DNA from: an uncultured Treponema sp.
GTDB taxonomy: Bacteria > Spirochaetota > Spirochaetia > Treponematales > Treponemataceae
Length of the DNA: 11,945 nucleotides
Direction of reading: 5' to 3'
Assembly: GCA_937885175.1 (NCBI GenBank)
Contig: CAKZZO010000098.1
Location: 1 to 11,945 of the forward strand
The notes under the pieces were generated by a model, which searched no databases, was not told the origin of the DNA, and saw only the letters and a program-made list of their open reading frames with translations. Position numbers and translations under genes: made by a program. Every line of letters starts with the position of its first letter. Position 1 is the stretch's first letter. Below are positions 6,216 through 11,945 of the stretch, piece by piece.

Positions 6216-6735
6216 AAATGGTTTTAATCCGCTTTCTCGTACAACAGCACATCGCCGTGCTATGTCACGAAATATGGTAACTTCTCTTTTCAGATTTGAA
6301 CGCATTACGACTACCAGTGCAAAAGCAAAGGAAGTGCGTCGTGCTGCTGAAAAGTTGATTACACGCAGTAAGGTAGATTCAGTACACAATCGCCGTATCG
6401 CAGCAAAGTACATTCAGGACGAAAAAATCTTGAACAAGCTCTTTACGGAACTGGGTCCCAGAATGAAGGAACGCAAGGGTGGTTACACCCGCATCCTTAA
6501 AATCGGTTTCCGTCAGGGTGACGCAGCAGACATGGTTATCCTTGAGTTGGTAGACTATACGTTGCCGACTGAAGAAGATAAGGATGCTGCTAAGGCAAAG
6601 AAGGCTGAGCCCAAGGCAAAGGCAGAAAAACCTGCTAAGAAGGCGGCTGAAAAGAAAGAAGGGGCTGCAAAGAAGGCTCCTGCTAAGTCTGCGGAAAAAC
6701 CGAAGGCTGAAAAGAAAGCAAAGGCGGAGGACTAA
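6205..6735 (+). CDS. rplQ: 50S ribosomal protein L17 (bL17) with 58-residue Lys/Ala-rich tail
   Basis: L17 lies near the polypeptide exit tunnel on the 50S subunit. Residues 1-118 form the normal family domain: N-terminal H-R-x-G-x-x-x-L-S-R-T-T-A-H-R-R-A-M, a central R-A-A-E-K-L-I-T-R-S-K, then L-G-P-R-M-K-E-R-K-G-G-Y-T-R-I-L-K and V-I-L-E-L-V-D-Y. The core stops at about residue 118, the usual end of the family. Residues 119-176 are an added low-complexity tail with about 19 Lys, 17 Ala and 9 Glu, resembling histone-H1-type tails. The start overlaps the rpoA stop (ATGAATCATAG), with AAGGA upstream inside rpoA, so coupling to rpoA translation is likely. Confidence 0.97.
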   Translation: MNHRNGFNPLSRTTAHRRAMSRNMVTSLFRFERITTTSAKAKEVRRAAEKLITRSKVDSVHNRRIAAKYIQDEKILNKLFTELGPRMKERKGGYTRILKIGFRQGDAADMVILELVDYTLPTEEDKDAAKAKKAEPKAKAEKPAKKAAEKKEGAAKKAPAKSAEKPKAEKKAKAED

Positions 6736-6738
6736 GAG

Positions 6739-6990
6739 ATGTCTAAAGGTCATCGCGGAGCTGGTATCCGCTCAGAAGCACATCACGGTCGTGGCACGTG
6801 TCCGCGCTGTGGAAAAACAAACGTTAAGACTCTGTATGAAAAAGAGATTGACGGAAAGCAGGTTAAGATTTGTAAGGTTTGTAATGCAACGCTGAAAAAT
6901 GTTGCACAGAAAGAAGCGAGAGCGGCTAAGGCTGCTGCACCCGCCGCTGAAACAACACCTGCTGAAACAACTGAAGAAGCTCAGGCGTAA
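6739..6990 (+). CDS. Small zinc-ribbon protein of unknown function in the alpha operon
   Basis: I do not recognise a named family. The 83-residue product has a basic, Gly/His-rich N-terminus (residues 3-19, including S-K-G-H-R-G-A-G and H-H-G-R-G). A four-cysteine zinc ribbon follows: C21-P-R-C24-G-K and C45-K-V-C48-N. The alternating charged segment between the two knuckles (about 27-44) suits a beta-hairpin. The last 30 residues are Ala/Glu/Thr-rich, acidic and probably disordered. Start ATG at 6739 lies three bases after the rplQ stop, with GGAGG (6726-6730) inside the rplQ end. It is the last gene before the terminator, so it is co-transcribed with ribosomal genes and rpoA. A ribosome- or RNA-associated role is plausible from context and from the common zinc-ribbon fold of small ribosomal proteins, but this is inference. 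Confidence 0.85.
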   Translation: MSKGHRGAGIRSEAHHGRGTCPRCGKTNVKTLYEKEIDGKQVKICKVCNATLKNVAQKEARAAKAAAPAAETTPAETTEEAQA

Positions 6991-7008
6991 GTCGCCGGGT
7001 AACTTTCC

Positions 7009-7047
7009 AAGCCGTTCTTCACTTTGCAAGGACGGCTTTATTATTTT
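7009..7047 (+). terminator. Intrinsic terminator of the alpha operon
   Basis: AAGCCGTTCTT (7009-7019) pairs with AAGGACGGCTT (7028-7038), giving an 11-bp stem with one U-G pair and an 8-base loop. It is followed by the T-rich run TATTATTTTG. It lies 18 bases after the zinc-ribbon gene and only about 25 bases before livJ, so it separates the ribosomal operon from the transporter. Confidence 0.88.
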
Positions 7048-7054
7048 GTATAAA
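7024..7054 (+). promoter_or_regulatory. Weak candidate livJ promoter overlapping the terminator
   Basis: TTGCAA (7024-7029) and TATAAA (7049-7054) are separated by 19 bases, longer than the ideal 17. If used, transcription would begin around 7061, at or next to GGAGG (7061-7065), which leaves almost no untranslated leader. It is listed because livJ needs a promoter and the space after the terminator is only about 25 bases. Read-through from the upstream operon is the alternative. Confidence 0.2.
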
Positions 7055-7072
7055 CATTTTGGAGGTTTATAA

Positions 7073-8209
7073 ATGAAAAAAACTCTTTTTGTGTTTGCGG
7101 CAGCATTGATTGGTTTGGCTCTTGCAGGCTGTTCAAAATCAGGCAGCAATGCAATTAAAGTAGGTTCAATTGGTCCTCTTTCTGGTCCGGTTGCTGTGTA
7201 TGGAGTTGAGTGTAAAAACGGTATTGATTTGGCTGTAGCAGAAATCAATGCTGCTGGTGGCGTAAACGGTCAGCTTTTGGAAATCGTTGCTGAGGATGAC
7301 GAAGGAAATCCTGAAAAATCTGTCAGCGCATACAAGAAGCTGGTTACTAAGGACGGTGTAAAATATATCATCGGTTCCCTGACATCAGGCTGTACTCAGG
7401 CTATAACGCAGAGCGCACAGGCTCAGAAGATTGTTCAGATTGCTCCTGCTGCAACTGCTCCGGCGATTACCGATGCAGGCAATTATATTTTCCGCACATG
7501 TTTTATCGATCCTTTCCAGGGTACGGTAGGCGGAAAATTTGCCGCTGACAATTTGGGAGCAAACAGTGCGGCAATCCTGTATGACATTGGCAACGACTAT
7601 TCAGTTGGTTTGAAAGAAAACTTCTTTAAGGAGTTTGAACGCCTTGGCGGTCGTGTTATTGCACAGGAATCATACAACACAGGTGACAAAGACTTTAACG
7701 CTCAGATTACCAAAATCAAGAATGTGAATCCGGATGTTATCTATCTGCCTGACTACTATGGTACTGTTGCTCTGATTGCAAAGCAGTTGCGCGCTCAGGG
7801 TATTACAAAGCCGATTGTTGGTGCTGACGGATGGGACGGTCTGACTGAAAATGCTGGTGAAGAAGTTCTGAACGGGTACTATTCTAACCACTACGCGACT
7901 GACTCTGATTCTGAGGCGGTGCAGAAGTTTGTTGCTTCTTTTAAAGAAAAGTATGGCAAGGCACCGAACTCTTTTGCGGCTCTGGGGTATGACAGTGTGT
8001 ATATGCTCAAGGATGCATTGGCAAAAGCCGGCACAACTGATGGTGTGGCTGTTCGTGACGCATTGGAAGCAACTGACGGCGACTATGTAACTGGTCACCT
8101 GACTTTTGATGAAAAGCGCAACCCGATTAAGTCTGCTGTTATGCTGGAAATGATGCGCGGTGAAGACGGCAAACTTGCGACAAAGTATAATTCAACGGTT
8201 AACCCCTAA
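7073..8209 (+). CDS. livJ: Branched-chain amino acid ABC transporter, substrate-binding lipoprotein (LivJ type)
   Basis: This is a periplasmic-binding-protein family I (Peripla_BP_6) ligand receptor for leucine, isoleucine, valine or a related small ligand. Residues 1-20 are a lipoprotein signal peptide: MKK, a hydrophobic core, then the lipobox L-A-L-A-G-C with Cys20 as the lipidated residue. The mature protein opens with I-K-V-G-S-I-G-P-L-S-G-P, typical of LivJ, followed by I-N-A-A-G-G-V-N-G-Q and E-D-D-E-G-N-P. Further family blocks are G-S-L-T-S-G-C-T, A-P-A-A-T-A-P-A-I-T and the late F-A-A-L-G-Y-D-S-V-Y. Length (378) is normal. GGAGG at 7061-7065 serves the ATG. The four other transporter genes follow downstream after a regulatory gap. 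The exact substrate cannot be told from sequence. Confidence 0.93.
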   Translation: MKKTLFVFAAALIGLALAGCSKSGSNAIKVGSIGPLSGPVAVYGVECKNGIDLAVAEINAAGGVNGQLLEIVAEDDEGNPEKSVSAYKKLVTKDGVKYIIGSLTSGCTQAITQSAQAQKIVQIAPAATAPAITDAGNYIFRTCFIDPFQGTVGGKFAADNLGANSAAILYDIGNDYSVGLKENFFKEFERLGGRVIAQESYNTGDKDFNAQITKIKNVNPDVIYLPDYYGTVALIAKQLRAQGITKPIVGADGWDGLTENAGEEVLNGYYSNHYATDSDSEAVQKFVASFKEKYGKAPNSFAALGYDSVYMLKDALAKAGTTDGVAVRDALEATDGDYVTGHLTFDEKRNPIKSAVMLEMMRGEDGKLATKYNSTVNP

Positions 8210-8210
8210 G

Positions 8211-8301
8211 CAGGCGTTGCGGGCGGCGTTTGAGCCCGCAGAGGGGGTAGGCGAAAACGAGCAATGCGAGTTGGAGCCGAGGGGGATTCTTCCCCCGCCT
8301 T
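8211..8301. other. GC-rich structured intergenic element, REP-like in character
   Basis: The core (8221-8280) has 39 G or C in 60 bases, well above its surroundings. TGCGGGC (8218-8224) pairs with GCCCGCA (8234-8240), and GGGGGA (8281-8286) pairs with TCCCCC (8291-8296) around a TTCT loop. AGGCG occurs at 8212-8216 and 8249-8253, and either copy can pair with CGCCT at 8296-8300 to enclose the other stems. Neither GC hairpin is followed by a U-run. The composition and folding resemble dispersed intergenic repeats that sit after highly expressed binding-protein genes, such as the REP element after malE in E. coli. Whether it is repeated in this genome cannot be seen here. Confidence 0.55.
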
Positions 8302-8306
8302 ACTTA

Positions 8307-8335
8307 TTTACATTTCTTCTATAATTTGCTATAAA
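8307..8335 (+). promoter_or_regulatory. Sigma-70-type promoter upstream of livH
   Basis: TTTACA (8307-8312) and TATAAA (8330-8335) are separated by exactly 17 bases, and TG at 8327-8328 makes an extended -10. Each hexamer has one mismatch to consensus. The predicted start is near 8342, seven or so bases before the terminator stem. It would drive livHMGF only if transcription passes that terminator. Confidence 0.65.
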
Positions 8336-8348
8336 GAGAAGGGCAACG

Positions 8349-8383
8349 AAGCATAGTTTCGGGAACGGGACTATGCTTTTTTT
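8349..8383 (+). terminator. Intrinsic terminator or attenuator upstream of livH
   Basis: AAGCATAGT (8349-8357) pairs perfectly with ACTATGCTT (8370-8378), the stem can extend inward by two U-G pairs and one C-G pair, and a run of T's continues to 8383. It is a textbook Rho-independent terminator, located between the livH promoter and the livH start codon. It may end livJ transcripts, attenuate livHMGF, or both. Confidence 0.85.
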
Positions 8384-8420
8384 CTAGTACTGTCTTTTTT
8401 GAAATTGGAACGGAGGAATC

Positions 8421-9320
8421 GTGACAAACGCTTCTATTTTTGTTCAGCAGCTGATAAACGGACTTTCACTTGGAAGCATCTACGCATTGATTGCGCTGGG
8501 CTATACGATGGTCTACGGTATTGTAAAGCTGATAAACTTTGCCCATGGTGATGTTATGATGGTGGGTGCGTATGCGGGATATTTTGTGCTCTGCGCAGTG
8601 GGAACGACTCCCCTGGGAATGACACTGGCTTTTTTGGCTGCAATGGTCATGTGCGGGCTTTTGAGCCTGGTGATTGAACGGCTTGCCTATCGTCCGCTGA
8701 GGAATGCACCCCGCTTGAATTCGCTGATTACGGCCATTGCGGTAGAATTGATTTTGCAGAATGTGATGCGCGTGCTTCCTTTTGTTGGCCCGGATCCCCG
8801 TCAGTTTCCTACTATGGCGACCAAGATGTTCAATGTAGGCATCGTTTCTTTTTCAAATATTCAGCTGATTGTTATTGTGCTCAGTGCCGTGCTTATGGTG
8901 GTCTTGAACTACATTGTAAACTATACCAAGACAGGAAAGGCTATGCGTGCAGTCAGTTACGATTTGGGTGCGGCAAGCCTGATGGGAATTAGCGTGAACA
9001 GAATTATTGCCATTACCTTTGTGATTGGATCTGTGCTGGCGGGTGCAGGTGGCGTTCTTTATGCGACTGCATATCCTCAGATTGACCCAGTGATGGGCTA
9101 TATTCCTGGCTTGAAGGCATTTGTTGCGGCGGTTCTGGGTGGAATCGGTTCCATTCCGGGGGCAATGCTGGGCGGCATCATTCTGGGCATTGCGGAGACG
9201 ATGACCAAGGCTTATGTTTCTTCACAGTATGCGGATGCTATTTCCTACATGATTTTGATTGTGATTCTGCTGGTAAAACCGACGGGCATTTTGGGTAAGA
9301 AGACCCATGTGAAGGTTTGA
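8421..9320 (+). CDS. livH: Branched-chain amino acid ABC transporter permease LivH
   Basis: LivH is one of two integral-membrane subunits forming the translocation path of the Liv transporter. The 299-residue product is almost wholly hydrophobic, with about eight membrane segments. The family N-terminus is clear: Q-Q-L-I-N-G-L-S-L-G-S-I-Y-A-L-I-A-L-G-Y (9-28), then K-L-I-N-F-A-H-G-D-V (36-45). R-A-V-S-Y-D (176-181) leads into the coupling-loop region that contacts the ATPase. Near the C-terminus, G-L-K-A-F-V-A-A-V-L-G-G-I-G-S-I-P-G-A-M-L-G-G (230-252) is diagnostic for LivH. I took the GTG at 8421 as start because GGAGG lies 4 bases upstream and the translation then aligns with the family start; the first ATG would remove the opening helix. 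livM follows after 12 bp. Confidence 0.94.
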   Translation: MTNASIFVQQLINGLSLGSIYALIALGYTMVYGIVKLINFAHGDVMMVGAYAGYFVLCAVGTTPLGMTLAFLAAMVMCGLLSLVIERLAYRPLRNAPRLNSLITAIAVELILQNVMRVLPFVGPDPRQFPTMATKMFNVGIVSFSNIQLIVIVLSAVLMVVLNYIVNYTKTGKAMRAVSYDLGAASLMGISVNRIIAITFVIGSVLAGAGGVLYATAYPQIDPVMGYIPGLKAFVAAVLGGIGSIPGAMLGGIILGIAETMTKAYVSSQYADAISYMILIVILLVKPTGILGKKTHVKV

Positions 9321-9332
9321 TGGGGGTGCTGC

Positions 9333-10370
9333 ATGAAGAATAAGTTTTACAGAAATACCTTTATTTTGGGCATGATTGCATTTCTGGCGGTTTCTCTTCC
9401 CACTGTGCTGATTAAGGTTGGCGTAATCAATGCCTATACGGCTCAGATTATCACGCTGGGGGGCATCAATGCCATTATGGCTCTGAGTGTAAACATTGTC
9501 TGCGGCATTACGGGACAACTTTCCCTGGGGCAGGCGGGCTTTGAGGCAATCGGTGCCTATTCGGTTATCCTGCTTACGCAGAATCTGGGCATTCCCCTTC
9601 CGGTGAGCATGGTTTTGGCGGCCTTGATTGCGGCATTCTTTGGCTTTTTGATTGGTTTTCCTACGCTTAAACTGGAGGGCGACTATCTTGCCATTGTGAC
9701 GCTGGCTTTTGGTGAGATTATCCGTGTGGTGCTGGTGAATGTAAAGGATATTACTGGTGGGCCTAACGGAAAACAGTTTCCCACGATTCTTTCAACTGAT
9801 TTTGTGTGGGGACCGGCACTCTCCTATCTTGTGATTGTGGGGATGCTGGTGACGATTATCATTCTCTTGCAGAATTTTATCCGCTCCACCTATGGACGGG
9901 CAATTCTTGCGGTGAGGGAAGACGAGATTGCGGCAAACTCCAATGGTATCAGCATCTTTAAATACAAGATGGTGGGCTTTGTGGCGGCATCTTTTGTGGG
10001 CGGCATTGGCGGTGCCTTGTACGCTCCCTTTATTGGATTTATCAAGCCTGACCTTGCATCTTTTAATAATTCTATCAATGATTTGATTTTTGTCGTTCTG
10101 GGTGGCATGGGTAGTGTGACGGGTTCTGTGCTGGCGGCCTTTGTGCTGACCTACCTGCAGGAGTTCCTGCGCTTCCTTCAGAATTATCGCTTGCTTTTCT
10201 ATCCAGTTATACTGATTCTGGTCATGCTCTTTAGGCCGCAGGGCTTGCTGGGCATGAAGGAACTGAGTTTCGTCAGGATTGTTGACAATCTAAAAGAATA
10301 TAAAGCAGTGCGGAAACTACAGGCGAAAAAAGCAAAGGCTAGAGAGAATAATGGGGAGGCAGAGGCATGA
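9333..10370 (+). CDS. livM: Branched-chain amino acid ABC transporter permease LivM
   Basis: LivM is the partner permease of LivH. The 345-residue protein has several hydrophobic helices and the LivM hallmark G-I-T-G-Q-L-S-L-G-Q-A-G-F-E-A-I-G-A-Y (58-76), followed by P-T-L-K-L-E-G-D-Y-L-A-I-V-T-L-A-F-G-E-I-I-R (110-131 region). The cytoplasmic coupling loop is recognisable in G-R-A-I-L-A-V-R-E-D-E-I-A-A (188-201). V-V-L-G-G-M-G-S-V-T-G-S-V-L (254-267) matches the late family block. The last 25 residues are highly charged and probably cytoplasmic. GGGGGTG lies upstream of the ATG. The stop overlaps the livG start as ATGA, implying translational coupling and matched subunit production. Confidence 0.94.
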   Translation: MKNKFYRNTFILGMIAFLAVSLPTVLIKVGVINAYTAQIITLGGINAIMALSVNIVCGITGQLSLGQAGFEAIGAYSVILLTQNLGIPLPVSMVLAALIAAFFGFLIGFPTLKLEGDYLAIVTLAFGEIIRVVLVNVKDITGGPNGKQFPTILSTDFVWGPALSYLVIVGMLVTIIILLQNFIRSTYGRAILAVREDEIAANSNGISIFKYKMVGFVAASFVGGIGGALYAPFIGFIKPDLASFNNSINDLIFVVLGGMGSVTGSVLAAFVLTYLQEFLRFLQNYRLLFYPVILILVMLFRPQGLLGMKELSFVRIVDNLKEYKAVRKLQAKKAKARENNGEAEA

Positions 10371-11170
10371 GTGACGAAAAGAAACTGATATTGCAGGCTT
10401 CCGATGTGTCCATTGTTTTTGGAGGCCTGCGGGCAGTAAGTGAATTCAACATGGAACTGCATCAGGGGGAACTGGTTGGACTGATTGGTCCCAACGGTGC
10501 AGGAAAGACAACGGTCTTCAACATGCTGAGCGGCGTGTATACTCCTACCAGTGGCGAAATAACCTTTTGGGACAGGCAGGGCAAGGTGCAGGTGGTGAAC
10601 AAAAAAACTCCCGCCCAACTGAATAAAATCGGTATTGCCCGTACCTTCCAGAATATTCGCCTGTTTGGAAATTTGACGGTGGCGGACAATGTACGTATTG
10701 CCATGCATGCACAGCGCAGGGTGACTCCTTTTGACGTGCTCTTTAGGACGCCGCGTTTTTTCCGTGATGAACTGATGATGACATTGCGGGTGCAGACGCT
10801 GCTTTCCCTCTTTAACATGAAGGAAAAAGAAAACGTGCTTGCAAAGTATCTGCCTTACGGTGAGCAGCGCAAACTGGAAATTGCCCGTGCCCTTGCGGCA
10901 AAGCCTACGCTTCTTTTGCTGGATGAGCCGGCGGCGGGAATGAATCCCCAGGAAACAAAAGAACTGATGGAGTCAATTGCGGCAATAAGAAAACAGTTTA
11001 AGGTGACAATTCTTTTGATTGAACATGACATGAAACTGGTTATGGGCATCTGTGAGCGGCTCTTTGTGCTGGATTATGGACGAGTGATTGCAAGCGGAAA
11101 TCCAAAGGAAGTGGTTTCTAATCCTCAGGTTATCAAAGCATACCTTGGTGAAGACGCAGTAAATATGTAG
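10367..11170 (+). CDS. livG: Branched-chain amino acid ABC transporter ATP-binding protein LivG
   Basis: LivG is one of the two cytoplasmic ATPases that power the Liv transporter. In its 267 residues I see Walker A G-P-N-G-A-G-K-T (41-48), Q-loop R-T-F-Q-N (Q95), a noncanonical signature L-P-Y-G-E-Q-R (162-168) where most ABC proteins have L-S-G-G-Q, Walker B L-L-L-L-D-E (182-187), and the switch histidine in I-E-H-D (H220). The extra-long segment between Q-loop and signature and the phrase D-E-P-A-A-G-M-N-P are typical of LivG. It starts inside the livM stop (ATGA overlap), with GGAGG at 10355-10359. livF follows after 12 bp. Confidence 0.95.
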   Translation: MSDEKKLILQASDVSIVFGGLRAVSEFNMELHQGELVGLIGPNGAGKTTVFNMLSGVYTPTSGEITFWDRQGKVQVVNKKTPAQLNKIGIARTFQNIRLFGNLTVADNVRIAMHAQRRVTPFDVLFRTPRFFRDELMMTLRVQTLLSLFNMKEKENVLAKYLPYGEQRKLEIARALAAKPTLLLLDEPAAGMNPQETKELMESIAAIRKQFKVTILLIEHDMKLVMGICERLFVLDYGRVIASGNPKEVVSNPQVIKAYLGEDAVNM

Positions 11171-11182
11171 GAGGCGGGAAGA

Positions 11183-11905
11183 ATGGCAGGACAAATGCTT
11201 GAAGTAACAAATCTGACGGTCTCGTATGGTGCGATTCGTGCGCTGAAAGGCATTTCTTTTACCGTTGGGCAGGGAGAAATAATCAGTCTGATTGGCTCAA
11301 ATGGCGCAGGAAAGACTACAACACTGCATTCAATTTCAAATCTAATAAAGAAACAGGGTGGAAGCGTCACTTTTAACGGTGAGGATATTACCTCGCTTGC
11401 CGCAGACCAGATTGTACGCCGTGGCTTGATTCATGTGTCGGAGGGGCGGCGCATCTTTGCAAACCTTACGGTACGAGAAAATCTTGAGATGGGTGCATTC
11501 ATCCGAAAGGACAAGGCAGAAATAAAGGCCGACATGGAGCGCGTTTACGAACTTTTCCCTCGCCTTAAAGAAAGAATTAAGCAGGTAGCGGGCACGTTGA
11601 GCGGTGGTGAGCAGCAGATGCTCGCCATGGGACGCGGCATTATGAGTCAGCCAAAACTGCTTTTGCTTGATGAACCCAGTATGGGGCTTGCTCCGATTCT
11701 GGTAGATGAGATTTTTGAGATTGTGCAGAGAATCAACAGGGAAGGCACGACTATTCTGCTGGTGGAACAGAATGCCTTTAAGGCGATGAACATTGCAAAT
11801 CGTGTGTATATTCTGGAAACAGGCAAGATTATAAAGAGTGGTGATGCAAAAGAACTGGTAAGTGATCCAACGGTAAAAGCCGCATATTTAGGAGACCTGC
11901 TATAA
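11183..11905 (+). CDS. livF: Branched-chain amino acid ABC transporter ATP-binding protein LivF
   Basis: LivF is the second ATPase of the Liv system and pairs with LivG. The 240-residue protein has Walker A G-S-N-G-A-G-K-T (38-45), a canonical signature L-S-G-G-E-Q (139-144) and Walker B L-L-L-L-D-E (159-164). Two positions differ from the general ABC consensus in the way typical of LivF. The Q-loop reads V-S-E-G-R-R-I-F with Glu at 87, and the switch-histidine position is Gln196 in L-V-E-Q-N. The C-terminal Y-I-L-E-T-G-K and A-Y-L-G complete the match. AGGAGG overlaps the livG stop and serves ATG at 11183. It is the last gene visible; 40 bases follow before the window ends. Confidence 0.95.
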   Translation: MAGQMLEVTNLTVSYGAIRALKGISFTVGQGEIISLIGSNGAGKTTTLHSISNLIKKQGGSVTFNGEDITSLAADQIVRRGLIHVSEGRRIFANLTVRENLEMGAFIRKDKAEIKADMERVYELFPRLKERIKQVAGTLSGGEQQMLAMGRGIMSQPKLLLLDEPSMGLAPILVDEIFEIVQRINREGTTILLVEQNAFKAMNIANRVYILETGKIIKSGDAKELVSDPTVKAAYLGDLL

Positions 11906-11945
11906 AAAGTCAATAAATTAAGATTGAGAATTTATAGCTTCTTCT

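Larger units (their letters stand above)
8210..8420. other. livJ-livH intergenic region
   Basis: This 211-bp gap has two distinct halves. Bases 8210-8302 are GC-rich and densely self-complementary. Bases 8303-8420 are AT-rich and contain a sigma-70-type promoter, an intrinsic terminator and the GGAGG (8412-8416) that serves the GTG start of livH. I see no coding sequence or tRNA here. Confidence 0.8.

Noticed and set aside
6379..6753. Minus-strand reading frame opposite the L17 tail, rich in Leu, Phe and Cys
   Set aside because: It is the mirror of Lys/Ala codons in the tail. No ribosome-binding site or recognisable domain was seen.
8218..8240. GC hairpin after livJ as an intrinsic terminator
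   Set aside because: The stem is followed by GAGGGGG rather than a U-run, so it is better treated as part of a structured element.
8320..8325. Exact TATAAT upstream of livH
   Set aside because: No acceptable -35 lies 16-18 bases upstream; the overlapping TTTACA-N17-TGCTATAAA arrangement is a better promoter.
9320..9343. ATG overlapping the livH stop as the livM start
   Set aside because: It is in a different frame and meets a stop after seven codons; livM starts at 9333.
11913..11935. ATAAATT/AATTTAT inverted repeat after livF as a terminator
   Set aside because: The stem is 7 bp of A-T pairs only and no T-run follows within the window; more downstream sequence would be needed.
1..11945. 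CRISPR arrays, insertion sequences, toxin-antitoxin or phage genes
   Set aside because: No regularly spaced repeats, transposase-like frames or terminal inverted repeats were found; every long + strand frame is accounted for by housekeeping or liv genes.

Overview
The window carries the end of the spc ribosomal-protein operon, the alpha operon and a complete branched-chain amino acid ABC transporter locus, all on the + strand. It most resembles a spirochaete of the Treponema type. The grounds are the gene order secY-rpmJ-rpsM-rpsK-rpoA-rplQ with no adk, map or infA after secY and no rpsD between rpsK and rpoA, the moderate G+C content, and a long Lys/Ala tail on L17. The genus is inferred from recalled gene order and protein character; no database search was possible. 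A liv transporter would suit a host-associated or free-living treponeme better than the reduced T. pallidum genome.

Region 1 (1-3883) is the distal spc operon: rpsH (5' end cut off by the window), rplF, rplR, rpsE, rpmD, rplO and secY. Gaps are 15 bp or less, several genes abut or overlap, and no internal promoter is visible. Region 2 (3884-4079) is the first real gap. It holds a perfect 14-bp inverted repeat and an extended -10 promoter candidate. Region 3 (4080-6990) is the alpha operon: rpmJ, rpsM, rpsK, a 173-bp hairpin-rich gap, rpoA, rplQ (overlapping rpoA by 11 bp), and a small uncharacterised zinc-ribbon gene. It closes with a clear intrinsic terminator at 7009-7047.

Region 4 (7073-11905) is livJ (lipoprotein binding protein), a 211-bp intergenic region, then livH, livM, livG and livF as a tight operon. 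LivJ would capture leucine, isoleucine, valine or a related ligand outside the membrane, LivH and LivM form the membrane channel, and LivG and LivF are the two ATPases. The livJ-livH gap contains a GC-rich structured element, a good sigma-70-type promoter, and a strong intrinsic terminator only a few bases after the predicted transcription start. That arrangement suggests unequal expression of the binding protein and the membrane complex.

Most of the window is ordinary housekeeping sequence. The parts worth a second look are the zinc-ribbon protein riding at the end of the alpha operon, the promoter-terminator module before livH, the GC-rich element next to it, the hairpin cluster where rpsD sits in many other bacteria, and the long basic tail of L17. 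I see no mobile element, CRISPR array, tRNA or rRNA, and nothing that I would call a complete new system.
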